A stretch of 64,000 bases of DNA, from the NCBI GenBank assembly GCA_046154645.1, contig JBJXDZ010000114.1, positions 1 to 64,000 of the forward strand, in the 5' to 3' direction. Of the stretch, positions 8,040 through 15,586 are shown piece by piece (the first letter of the stretch is position 1; each line of letters opens with the position of its first letter). The notes under the pieces were generated by a model. The model had not been told where the DNA came from and searched no databases. It saw nothing but the letters and a program-made list of their open reading frames with translations. The stretch is from Ga0077555 sp046154645. GTDB taxonomy: Bacteria > Pseudomonadota > Alphaproteobacteria > Rhizobiales > Hyphomicrobiaceae. The position numbers and the translations under genes are program-made.

Positions 8040-8824
8040 TGCGTCCGGGATTGGTCATTGCGCTGCTCGTGGCGGCGTTCTGGGAGAGTTGGCGCTGGCT
8101 CGTCCAGCGCACCTGGGTGACGCCGGACGAGGCCATCACACTGGTGGTGATGATCCTGGTCGTCGTCGGTGGCGTCGGTTTGCGCCTGCGCTCTGGAGGG
8201 AGGCTGGAGCCGGTCCCGCTGCTCCCCCTCGCGGCAGCGCTCGTCGTCTATGCGCTGACGCTGGGCCTGGTGCCATCGATCCTGTCGGCGGCCATCGCGG
8301 TGACGACGACGTTGGCGGCGATCTACGTGGCCGGGCATCATCGCCGGCCGCCGATCGCGTTCTGGGGCTTGTGCTGCCTCGTGCTGCCGGTGGTGCCGAC
8401 ACTGCAGTTCTATTTCGGCTATCCCATGCGTGTGGTTTCGGCTGTGCTGACGGTGCCGCTGCTGCGACTCAACGGGGTCGACGTATCGCTCTCGGGAACC
8501 GCGCTCGTGTGGCAAGGCCAGCATATCCAGTTCGATGCGCCCTGCAGCGGTGTCACCATGGCGTGGGCAGGCATGCTGCTGGTGTTCACCGTGGCGACGG
8601 TCCACGCCTACGATTGGCAAGGCCTGGCCCGCATGGTGTTCCTGGGTCTGCGCCTGCTGCTGGTGGCCAACGTGCTGCGGGCGGCGAGCCTGTTTTATCT
8701 GGAGGCGGGATTGCTGCCGGGCAACAGCGACCTCGTGCATCAGGCGGTGGGACTGATGGCGTTTGCTGCGGCCATGCTGCTGATGCTCGCCCGCATGCGG
8801 AGGCTCACGCCATGTCCCGCTTGA
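8039..8824 (+). CDS. Exosortase/archaeosortase-family transpeptidase
   Basis: A 261-residue polytopic inner-membrane enzyme that would cleave and transfer proteins bearing a PEP-CTERM-like tail. The catalytic triad can be seen: Cys169 in FDAPCSGVTMAW, Arg214 in LVANVLRAASL and His234 in DLVHQAVGL, each in or near a membrane helix. About seven or eight hydrophobic segments are present. It starts at the ATG overlapping the preceding stop and ends inside the next gene (13-base overlap), so the three genes form one translation unit. It is shorter than the fused exosortase A type, and no EPS cluster surrounds it. The most evident substrate in the window is the protein upstream. Confidence 0.9.
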   Translation: MRPGLVIALLVAAFWESWRWLVQRTWVTPDEAITLVVMILVVVGGVGLRLRSGGRLEPVPLLPLAAALVVYALTLGLVPSILSAAIAVTTTLAAIYVAGHHRRPPIAFWGLCCLVLPVVPTLQFYFGYPMRVVSAVLTVPLLRLNGVDVSLSGTALVWQGQHIQFDAPCSGVTMAWAGMLLVFTVATVHAYDWQGLARMVFLGLRLLLVANVLRAASLFYLEAGLLPGNSDLVHQAVGLMAFAAAMLLMLARMRRLTPCPA

Positions 8825-9411
8825 GCCTCTATCGTCTCCACATCTTCCTTGTCGCGGTCGTGATGGCGGCCATGGCGCCATTTGCCATGCGCTCGCCGCC
8901 GCCCCCCGTCACCGCCAACGCATTTCCGGGCTGGCCGACCGAAATCGAGGGCCGCGCGGTGCAGCTGTTGCCGTTGACGGAGCGCGAGGCCGCGTTCGCG
9001 CGTGATTTTCCGGGCCGCATTGGCCGCTTCACGGATGGCGAACGCGAGATCATCCTGCGCTGGGTGGCGAGTCCCACGCGACGGCTGCATCCCTCGCCCG
9101 ATTGCTTCCGGGCGCTCGGCTACAAGCTCGCCACGCGGCCCATGCGGCTCGCAGCCAACGCCCAGCCGATGAGCTGCTTTCGTGCTGAAGGGCGTGCCGG
9201 TGCCTTTGAAGTTTGCGAGCAGATGCAGACGGCTTCCGGCCGCTCAGACGACCGCTCCTGGCCCGACATCTCCGCATGGTACTGGCACGCGCTGTGGTCG
9301 GAACGCGGCACGACGTGGTGGTCGATGGTCATTGCGACGCCCATTGTCAACGCCACCTCCGCGACCGCTGAAGTTAGGCCTGCGGCGCCGCCCGATCCCG
9401 GCTCTCCATGA
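8812..9411 (+). CDS. Exosortase-associated EpsI-like protein
   Basis: A 199-residue protein with one N-terminal membrane anchor (YRLHIFLVAVVMAAMAPF) and a periplasmic part. Such EpsI-like partners often follow exosortase genes. The segment RRLHPSPDCFRALGY resembles the conserved Cys-containing region of these partners (usually H-x-P-x-x-C-x-x-G), and a Trp/Tyr-rich ISAWYWHALWS stretch follows. It overlaps the exosortase gene by 13 bases. Its 3' end overlaps the convergent symporter gene by 38 bases. Assignment rests mostly on position and the Cys motif. Confidence 0.65.
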   Translation: MSRLSLYRLHIFLVAVVMAAMAPFAMRSPPPPVTANAFPGWPTEIEGRAVQLLPLTEREAAFARDFPGRIGRFTDGEREIILRWVASPTRRLHPSPDCFRALGYKLATRPMRLAANAQPMSCFRAEGRAGAFEVCEQMQTASGRSDDRSWPDISAWYWHALWSERGTTWWSMVIATPIVNATSATAEVRPAAPPDPGSP

Positions 9412-10762
9412 TGCCGACCACGACATAGACAAGGAATGCGGAGCCAAGGCCGATCAGATAGGGCGCCTTGAGGCCAAACAGGTATTTGGCCCACACCCAC
9501 ATGAGGATGCCTGCAATGAGCGACGTCGCCGCGCTCGCGGGTCCGCCGAAGCGCGTGAAGAGCGCAAACATGGCGACGACAAAGGCCCCGGCGCTGCCGA
9601 AGGCAGACGCGATCTCGACCAGTTCCTTGATGCGCTCAACGCCCATGGCCAGCCCGTAGGCGACCACACTGAGGACCAGCACCGTCAGGCGCACCGCCAG
9701 CAAGCGGGCTTTCGGGCTCAGGTCCGGCGACAGACGACCGATGATGTTGTGCGAAATCTGCGCGGCTGGTGCGTGCAACGCGGCATGCACGACGGAGAGG
9801 ATTGCGGATACTAGCGCGCCGAGGAACAGGGCATAACCGAGGGGCGGCAGATGCGCTTCGGCGAGCTTGGGCACGATCTGCTCGGGCTCGGCCAGATCCT
9901 TGATCAGCAGCGGGCCAACCAACCCGAGGAACACGGGCATCAAGCCGATGACGAGGTACATGAGACCGCCCGCAAGCGTGCCGAACCGGGCGACGCTGAC
10001 CGAGCGAGCGCCGAGAAAGCGTGAGATCAATTCAACGGAGACGATACTGCCGCCAATGACGACGGCCAGCTTTTCGACCTTGCCGAGCAGCCCATCGTCG
10101 CCCGTGACCAGCGGGTCGAGGCGTGTGGCCGGCACCTTTGCCAGACCGGCATCGACGCCGCCGATGGCCTGAGCCACGAAGTAAACGAGCACGCCAAGCC
10201 CGATGATCACGGCCAGGCCCTGGACGACATCGGTGATGGCATCGGCGAGCAGCCCGCCGACGACCGAGTAGGCGGCCACCAGCACGGCCGCAATCAGGAG
10301 AGCGGTGCCAATATCCATGCCGGTGCTCGAGGCCATGATCTGACCGAAGGCGCGGATCTGCGCCGCAGCCCAGAACAGCGACCCCGGCAGCAACACCAGC
10401 ACAAACAGCTTCTCGACTGTGCCTGAATAGCGCTCGCGGATCATGTCGGCATAGGTGGTCATGCCACGACGACGCAATGGAGCCGCCAGCAGCAGCGCCA
10501 CAATCACCACTGCCAGACCGTATCCGAAGGGGTCGGTGATCGCGCCGGCAAGCCCCTTGTCGTAAATCTCGCCGGCCGAGGCCACGATCGCCTCGGCACC
10601 GAACCAAGTGGCAAAGACCGAGAAGGCAACCAGCGTCGGCCCCAGGCTGCGGCCCGCCAGGATATAGTCCTGCTCACTTGTCATACGCCGTGAAACCCAG
10701 GCACCGATCAGGAACTGGACGAGCACATAGCCGAGCATGCCGGCAAGAATGGTCGTGTTCAT
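9374..10762 (-). CDS. Sodium:solute symporter (SSF family)
   Basis: A 462-residue protein with about 13 hydrophobic helices, the usual size and pattern of the SSF family. Motifs include the early SEQDYILAGRSLGP segment, FATWFGAEAIVASAGEIYDKG in helix 2 and VVGGLLADAITDVVQGLAVI in the middle. It would carry an organic solute into the cell with Na+; the substrate cannot be read from sequence. The start chosen is ATG 10762, preceded by GGAGGG at five bases; an upstream in-frame start would add ten non-membrane residues. It converges on the exosortase unit, with overlapping 3' ends. Confidence 0.9.
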   Translation of the reverse strand: MNTTILAGMLGYVLVQFLIGAWVSRRMTSEQDYILAGRSLGPTLVAFSVFATWFGAEAIVASAGEIYDKGLAGAITDPFGYGLAVVIVALLLAAPLRRRGMTTYADMIRERYSGTVEKLFVLVLLPGSLFWAAAQIRAFGQIMASSTGMDIGTALLIAAVLVAAYSVVGGLLADAITDVVQGLAVIIGLGVLVYFVAQAIGGVDAGLAKVPATRLDPLVTGDDGLLGKVEKLAVVIGGSIVSVELISRFLGARSVSVARFGTLAGGLMYLVIGLMPVFLGLVGPLLIKDLAEPEQIVPKLAEAHLPPLGYALFLGALVSAILSVVHAALHAPAAQISHNIIGRLSPDLSPKARLLAVRLTVLVLSVVAYGLAMGVERIKELVEIASAFGSAGAFVVAMFALFTRFGGPASAATSLIAGILMWVWAKYLFGLKAPYLIGLGSAFLVYVVVGIMESRDRAAPQA

Positions 10763-10931
10763 GAAGCCCTCCACCGCGACTTGATCAGCCAAGCCTATAC
10801 CGCCCGCTCGTCAGCTTCGAGCGGTGTCGAGGGACAGCATTAAGGCTGTTGGCCATTGCATGCCGCCGTTTGCGCCGCTGCACGATTGCCGGTACGTGTG
10901 AGGAGACCTTCATGCGCGAGAGGACGCCCCC

Positions 10932-11639
10932 ATGTTCGACCCCGAGACGCCCCCGGAACTCGACGTCCAAAGCTGGCTGAATTCGCCCGAGCCGATCACG
11001 CTGGCGGGTCTCAAGGGCAAGGTGGTGGTGCTGGTGGCGTTCCAGATGCTGTGCCCGGGTTGCGTCGAGCATGGCCTGCCGCAGGTCAAGCGCATCCGCG
11101 AACGTTTCAAGCCCAGCGAAGTGGCGGTGATCGGCCTGCATACGGTGTTCGAGCATCACGACGTCATGACGCCAGCCGCGCTCGAGGTGTTTATGGGTGA
11201 GTACCGTTGGCCCTTTGCCGTCGGCATCGACCGGCCGAATGGCAAGGGCGCGCCCAAGACCATGGCCGCCTACCAGATGCAGGGCACCCCGAGCCTGCTG
11301 ATCTTCGACCGTATGGGACGGCTGCGCCGGCATTACTTCGGCCGGCCGGACGACATGCTGCTGGCCGCTGAAATCACCGGCATGGCGATCGAGGACAAGG
11401 GCGCCCCCCGTGAGCAGTCGGCCGGCATCGAGCGCAAGCTGGCCGGCATGCTGTCGGATCCCAGCGGTCACAACCACGATCATCACGGGCACGATCATGA
11501 TCACGTTCACGGTCCCGGCTGCGGTCACGATCATGATCACGTGCACGGCCCCGGCTGCAGCCATGACCACGATCATGATCACCACCAGGGGCACGCTCAT
11601 GGCGCCGGCCATGGGCATCCGGGCCCCAACCGGAAGTAG
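10932..11639 (+). CDS. Thioredoxin-fold peroxiredoxin-like protein with histidine-rich tail
   Basis: A 235-residue protein. Residues 1-165 form a TlpA/AhpC-like thioredoxin fold with a CPGC redox pair (Cys41, Cys44) in FQMLCPGCVEHGLPQVKRI and the cis-Pro loop near QMQGTPSLLIFD. After about residue 176 comes a 60-residue tail with 21 histidines and two further cysteines, built from a 12-residue repeat (HDHDHVHGPGC plus one). No signal peptide is seen, so it should be cytosolic. The tail resembles those of Ni/Zn/Co metallochaperones and suggests metal binding or storage coupled to thiol chemistry; that coupling is inference. Confidence 0.82.
   Translation: MFDPETPPELDVQSWLNSPEPITLAGLKGKVVVLVAFQMLCPGCVEHGLPQVKRIRERFKPSEVAVIGLHTVFEHHDVMTPAALEVFMGEYRWPFAVGIDRPNGKGAPKTMAAYQMQGTPSLLIFDRMGRLRRHYFGRPDDMLLAAEITGMAIEDKGAPREQSAGIERKLAGMLSDPSGHNHDHHGHDHDHVHGPGCGHDHDHVHGPGCSHDHDHDHHQGHAHGAGHGHPGPNRK
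11490..11582 (+). repeat. Tandem 36-bp repeat coding for the His-rich tail
   Basis: Two nearly identical 36-base units (11490-11525 and 11526-11561) encode HDHDHVHGPGC plus Gly or Ser, followed by a diverged partial third unit. Differences are mostly at third codon positions. The repeat is in frame, so copy number could vary without breaking the gene. Confidence 0.85.
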
Positions 11640-11699
11640 ACCGAGACTGGAACAGCCACAGGCTCACCGTCTCGCACGGATCGGGTTGAGGTCGAGCTA

Positions 11700-11912
11700 A
11701 TGGATGGACTGACCGCATTCGGCCTGTTCGCGGTCAGTGCCATGCTGGTCTTCTACGCCCTGGAAGCGCGCGGACGGATCTACGTGCTGGGGTTCGCCGT
11801 GGCCTGTCTCCTTGCCTCGGCCTACGGCTTTTTGTCGGGGGCATGGCCCTTTGGCTTGGTGGAAGCGGTTTGGTCGGGGGTCGCCTTGCGCCGCTGGTGG
11901 CATCGGCCGTAG
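11700..11912 (+). CDS. Small two-helix membrane protein
   Basis: A 70-residue protein with two predicted membrane helices (FGLFAVSAMLVFYAL and YVLGFAVACLLASAYGFL) and a basic C-terminal ALRRWWHRP. I believe similar short proteins are common in Rhizobiales genomes, annotated as hypothetical. It lies 60 bases after the peroxiredoxin-like gene on the same strand and may be cotranscribed. Function unknown. Confidence 0.65.
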   Translation: MDGLTAFGLFAVSAMLVFYALEARGRIYVLGFAVACLLASAYGFLSGAWPFGLVEAVWSGVALRRWWHRP

Positions 11913-12335
11913 CCACGTCCACAGCCGCCGCTGACGTTAGCGGCAGCGTCGAAAAATCGCCCGAATTGCGCCGTATTCTGGTCTCCATCCCGACGATTTG
12001 CCGATTGATCCAACATTCTTGCCATGCCGTATGAGCTTTTACCGCTCGGAGCGAACGCCCAGCTCAGCAACGGATTCTTCCGCCCCGCAGCGTTGTCTGA
12101 ACTGCGGGCCCTTGCAATGGGACGCTGCCGTCACCATCTCGGTCACCCGAGTGTGAACAGGAGTGAGGTCGGGCACACCAGATCGTGTTTTGTGAATAGC
12201 GTTCAAACAAGCTAGAAAGTGCCGACGGAGTAGAGCTGATCCGAGACGAAGCCGCATCCCGCGGACAAGTCTGAATGCCGCTCGAGGGAACAGCCTCTCG
12301 AACCCCAGTTGGATGAAGAGAGGTTGGTTACGCAC
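11913..12335 (+). other. 423-bp region upstream of rpoH
   Basis: No supportable gene: short frames here lack ribosome-binding sites and protein-like composition. It should hold the rpoH promoter and leader. A weak sigma-70-like pair, TTGTGA at about 12189 and CTAGAA at about 12212 with 17-base spacing, is the only candidate I can point to. No terminator for the preceding gene is evident. Confidence 0.4.
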
Positions 12336-13226
12336 ATGGCAACCAAAGCCCTGCCCACAATTGCCGGCGGCTCAGGCGGTCTCACGCGTTATCTCGAAGA
12401 GATCCGCCGTTTTCCAATGCTGGAGCCCAACCAGGAGTACATGCTGGCCAAGCGCTGGCAGGAGCATCAGGATTCGGAAGCCGCACAGAAACTCGTCACC
12501 TCCCACCTTCGTCTCGTGGCGCGTATCGCCATGGGTTATCGCGGCTACGGCCTGCCGATCGGCGAGGTGATTTCGGAAGGCAACGTCGGCCTCATGCAGG
12601 CCGTAAAGCGGTTCGAGCCCGACAAGGGCTTCCGCTTGGCGACCTATGCCATGTGGTGGATTCGCGCCTCGATCCAGGAGTACATCCTGCGCTCGTGGAG
12701 CCTCGTCAAAATGGGCACCACGGCAGCCCAGAAGAAGCTGTTCTTCAACCTGCGCCGCGTGAAGGGCCAGATCCAGGCGCTGGAGGAGGGCGACCTCAAG
12801 CCCGAGCAGGTCAAGCAGATCGCCACCAAGCTCGGCGTGTCCGAGGAGGACGTCATCTCGATGAACCGTCGCCTCTCGGGCGACGCGCCGCTCAATGCCC
12901 CCGTCCGCGCCGACCAGGAAGGCGGCGAGTGGCAGGATTGGCTGGTCGACGATACACCCAACCAGGAGGAGCGTCTGGCCGAGAGCGAGGAGTTGGGCAA
13001 GCGCAAGGCTTATCTCCTCAATGCCATGAGCGCGCTCAATGACCGCGAGCGGCGCGTGTTCGAGGCCCGGCGTCTGCAGGAAGATCCGGCCACGCTCGAG
13101 GATCTGTCGACAGAGTTCGGCGTCAGCCGCGAGCGGATCCGCCAGATCGAGGTGCGGGCTTTCGAGAAGGTGCAGAAGGCGGTGCAGAAGTCGGCCAAGG
13201 TTGATGAGCAGCCGCGGGCGATGTAA
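12336..13226 (+). CDS. rpoH: RNA polymerase sigma-32 factor RpoH
   Basis: The heat-shock sigma factor directs RNA polymerase to chaperone and protease promoters. The 296-residue product has region 2 (RLVARIAMGYRGYGLPIGEV, then FRLATYAMWWIRASIQEYIL, with the tryptophans of the -10 melting element), the RpoH box QKKLFFNLRR used in DnaK/FtsH control, and a region 4 helix-turn-helix (LEDLSTEFGVSRERIRQIEV). ATG 12336 gives MATKALPTI, the usual alphaproteobacterial N-terminus; the frame extends nine codons further without a family match. A strong terminator follows. Many rhizobia carry two rpoH genes, and which copy this is cannot be told. Confidence 0.96.
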   Translation: MATKALPTIAGGSGGLTRYLEEIRRFPMLEPNQEYMLAKRWQEHQDSEAAQKLVTSHLRLVARIAMGYRGYGLPIGEVISEGNVGLMQAVKRFEPDKGFRLATYAMWWIRASIQEYILRSWSLVKMGTTAAQKKLFFNLRRVKGQIQALEEGDLKPEQVKQIATKLGVSEEDVISMNRRLSGDAPLNAPVRADQEGGEWQDWLVDDTPNQEERLAESEELGKRKAYLLNAMSALNDRERRVFEARRLQEDPATLEDLSTEFGVSRERIRQIEVRAFEKVQKAVQKSAKVDEQPRAM

Positions 13227-13282
13227 GGGCCACGGTATCGCAATCGATTGACGCCGTAGCCAGGCACACGCTAACGATCACT

Positions 13283-13326
13283 GCCGCGCCGGTCACCTGT
13301 CCAGGTGGCCGGCGCGGCTTCGTTTT
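13283..13326 (+). terminator. Rho-independent terminator after rpoH
   Basis: A near-perfect inverted repeat (GCCGCGCCGGTCACCTG / CAGGTGGCCGGCGCGGC, two-base loop) followed by TTCGTTTTC. It lies 57 bases after the rpoH stop and upstream of the lipid kinase start, separating the two transcripts. Confidence 0.85.
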
Positions 13327-13376
13327 CTGTGCTACCGGCGCTTGTGCTCAGCGCCAGGGCCGCAGTGCCAGGACCC

Positions 13377-14288
13377 ATGATGCGCCGCCGCTTCTTCATC
13401 ACCGACAATCCAGGCGCCGGATATCGCTCGCACCGGTTGGTGGATACCGTGGTGGCGCATCTCCAGGCGCATGGCGCGACCGTGACCCGGGCGCCGTCGG
13501 GGTCCGAAACCGAAGCCCAGGCGGCCATCGCCAAGGTGGCCAATTCCGGAAACTTTGATGCGATCATCGTCGCCGGCGGCGACGGCACGGTGCGGATGGC
13601 GGCCAAGGCGGCTCTTGGCAGTGGCACGCCGATCGGCGTCATCCCGCTCGGCACCGGCAACGTGCTCGCTTATGAAATGAGCCTGCCGCGCGAGGCCGAG
13701 CCGATTGCAGAATTGCTGCTGCACGGTCCAAAGGTGCTGATCAACGCGGCGCGGGCCAATGGCGAGCTGTTCCTGCTGATGGCCGGGGTCGGCTTCGACG
13801 GCCGGGTCATTGGAGCGCTCGATCACGACATCAAGCGGCGCTTCGGCAAGCTTGCCTATGTCATGCCCACTCTGCGCGCCCTGGCACACGGCCCCGACCA
13901 GTTGCGGATCACCCTGGACGGCCACATGGAGCATCGGGCAACGTGGGCCGTCATCGCCAATGCCAGCCGCTATGGCGGGCGCTTTCGCTTGGCGCCGCAA
14001 GCCCGCTTGCAAGCACCAGAGCTGGTGGCCGTGCTCTTCCATGGCCGCTCGAGATTACACCGGGTGGCGCAGCTGGTGGCGTTGGTCTTCAATCAGATCG
14101 ACGGCCGCCTCACGCTGCCCGGTGGCGAGGTCACCAAGCATCCGTGCCGCGCAGTCGCGATCACCAGTCCGCAGGCACTCCCGGTGCAGCTCGACGGGGA
14201 TCCGTTCGGAGAAACCCCGCTGCACATCGAGGTGGCTGGCGCCGTCGTGCCCCTCATCCAGCCCCAGAGCAGTTCAATGAAGGACTGA
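13377..14288 (+). CDS. Diacylglycerol kinase catalytic-domain lipid kinase (YegS/BmrU-like)
   Basis: A 303-residue ATP-dependent lipid kinase. The N-terminal domain has the nucleotide motif IIVAGGDGTVRMAAKA and the second glycine motif GVIPLGTGNVLAYEM (family: GTGNDFA), then LLMAGVGFDGRVIGALD. The C-terminal beta-domain ends with LPVQLDGDPFGETPL, matching the family's QxDGE/D motif. Substrate is probably diacylglycerol, a sphingoid base or a related membrane lipid. The ATG at 13377 (MMRRRFFITDNP) is chosen because translation from upstream codons would run into the rpoH terminator. Confidence 0.88.
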   Translation: MMRRRFFITDNPGAGYRSHRLVDTVVAHLQAHGATVTRAPSGSETEAQAAIAKVANSGNFDAIIVAGGDGTVRMAAKAALGSGTPIGVIPLGTGNVLAYEMSLPREAEPIAELLLHGPKVLINAARANGELFLLMAGVGFDGRVIGALDHDIKRRFGKLAYVMPTLRALAHGPDQLRITLDGHMEHRATWAVIANASRYGGRFRLAPQARLQAPELVAVLFHGRSRLHRVAQLVALVFNQIDGRLTLPGGEVTKHPCRAVAITSPQALPVQLDGDPFGETPLHIEVAGAVVPLIQPQSSSMKD

Positions 14289-14311
14289 TCGCACCGGCTG
14301 CGTCACGGCGC

Positions 14312-15274
14312 TCAGCGCTCGCGCGGACCGGTCGTGAGGCTTGCCAAGTAGCTGGCGTAGGCTTGGGCAATACCCGTTTCCAACGCGACTTTGTAGCGCC
14401 AACCAAGGCCCGTCAGGCGACTGACGTCGAGGCGCTTCAGAGGGGTGCCGTCAGGCTTCGTGGTGTCGAACGTCAAGCGGCCTTGATAGCCGACCACCCG
14501 GGCAACCAGCCGTGCGAAATCACCGATCGCGATCTCCTCTCCGGTACCCACGTTGACGTGCTCATCGGCCGAGTACACCCGCATGATATGCACACAGGCG
14601 TCGGCCAGATCATCGACATAAAGAAACTCGCGCTTCGGCGTGCCCGTGCCCCACACGATCTCCTCCGGGCGGCCGTTCACCTTGGCGTCGTGGAAGCGGC
14701 GAATGAGGGCTGCGGCCACATGGCTGTTCTCCGGGTGGTAGTTGTCGCCGGGACCATAGATGTTGGTCGGCATGACGGAGATGAAATCGCGGCCGTGCTG
14801 GCGGCGGTAGGATTCCGCGAGCTTCAGGCCTGCAATCTTGGCGATCGCGTAGGGCTCATTGGTCGGCTCGAGCGGACCGGTCAGCAGCACGTCCTCACGC
14901 ATGGGTTGTGGAGCGTGTTTTGGATATATGCAGGAGGAGCCGAGAAACATCAGTTTCTCGACGCCGGTCGCATGAGCGGCACGAATGACATTCGCAGCGA
15001 TCATGAGGTTGTCATAAAGGAAATCAGCCCGGTGCACATTATTGGCATGAATGCCGCCGACACGGGCCGCCGCCAGAAACACCGCGTGCGGCTGGTTGAT
15101 GCGAAACCATTGGTCGACGGCCGCCTGATCGATGAGGTCGAGCTCGCGACGGCTGGCGACCAGAATGGCGCAACCTTCAGTTGAAAGTCGCCGCGCGATG
15201 GCGCTGCCGACCATGCCGCCGTGACCTGCGACGTAGACCCGCTTTCCGACCAAGTCGTAATGCTCGCCGCGCAT
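14312..15274 (-). CDS. fcl: GDP-L-fucose synthase
   Basis: An NADP-dependent epimerase-reductase that makes GDP-L-fucose from GDP-4-keto-6-deoxymannose for polysaccharide or LPS. The 320-residue short-chain-fold protein has the VYVAGHGGMVGSAIARRL cofactor loop, FLAAARVGGIHANN, the catalytic FLGSSCIYPK and YAIAKIAG segments (Ser, Tyr-x3-Lys) and MPTNIYGPGDNYHPENSHV, all typical of GFS rather than of other epimerases. ATG 15274 is preferred over the codon five residues upstream. The gmd partner is not in the window. The gene diverges from the sugar transferase, which suggests a shared surface-glycan role. Confidence 0.93.
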   Translation of the reverse strand: MRGEHYDLVGKRVYVAGHGGMVGSAIARRLSTEGCAILVASRRELDLIDQAAVDQWFRINQPHAVFLAAARVGGIHANNVHRADFLYDNLMIAANVIRAAHATGVEKLMFLGSSCIYPKHAPQPMREDVLLTGPLEPTNEPYAIAKIAGLKLAESYRRQHGRDFISVMPTNIYGPGDNYHPENSHVAAALIRRFHDAKVNGRPEEIVWGTGTPKREFLYVDDLADACVHIMRVYSADEHVNVGTGEEIAIGDFARLVARVVGYQGRLTFDTTKPDGTPLKRLDVSRLTGLGWRYKVALETGIAQAYASYLASLTTGPRER

Positions 15275-15586
15275 AGCTGACCTCTTCACAAGATCGTGTG
15301 TTTTTCTGCCTGACGGGCCGTAACGTGCTACGAGGAAGCCGTCTACAGGCTTGTTTATCTGAACTGATAGGCAGCGCGAGGGCTGGCTTTATGGTTGCCT
15401 AATTTACCACCTTCGCCCGCACGTTATGACATCGGGTATTCACAAAGCTTTAATACTCGTATACAGAGCGCTTCGAACAAGAAACTCACCGGGGGGATAC
15501 GGGCGCCTTTGCAGGGCACTCGGTCACAGCCAGGGCCGATGCGGGCCCCGGATGCGGTATGGCGCGTATTCTGACGGGGTCTGATC
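15275..15586 (+). other. Divergent intergenic region, GDP-fucose synthase / sugar transferase
   Basis: About 310 bases, AT-richer than the surroundings, with no gene. It must hold promoters for both directions. A partial palindrome at 15436-15456 (GTATT...AAAGCTTT...AATAC) could be an operator; this is a weak, unaided call. Confidence 0.4.

Noticed and set aside
12024..12215. 63-codon frame upstream of rpoH
   Set aside because: No Shine-Dalgarno and no protein-like sequence; lies in the rpoH leader region.
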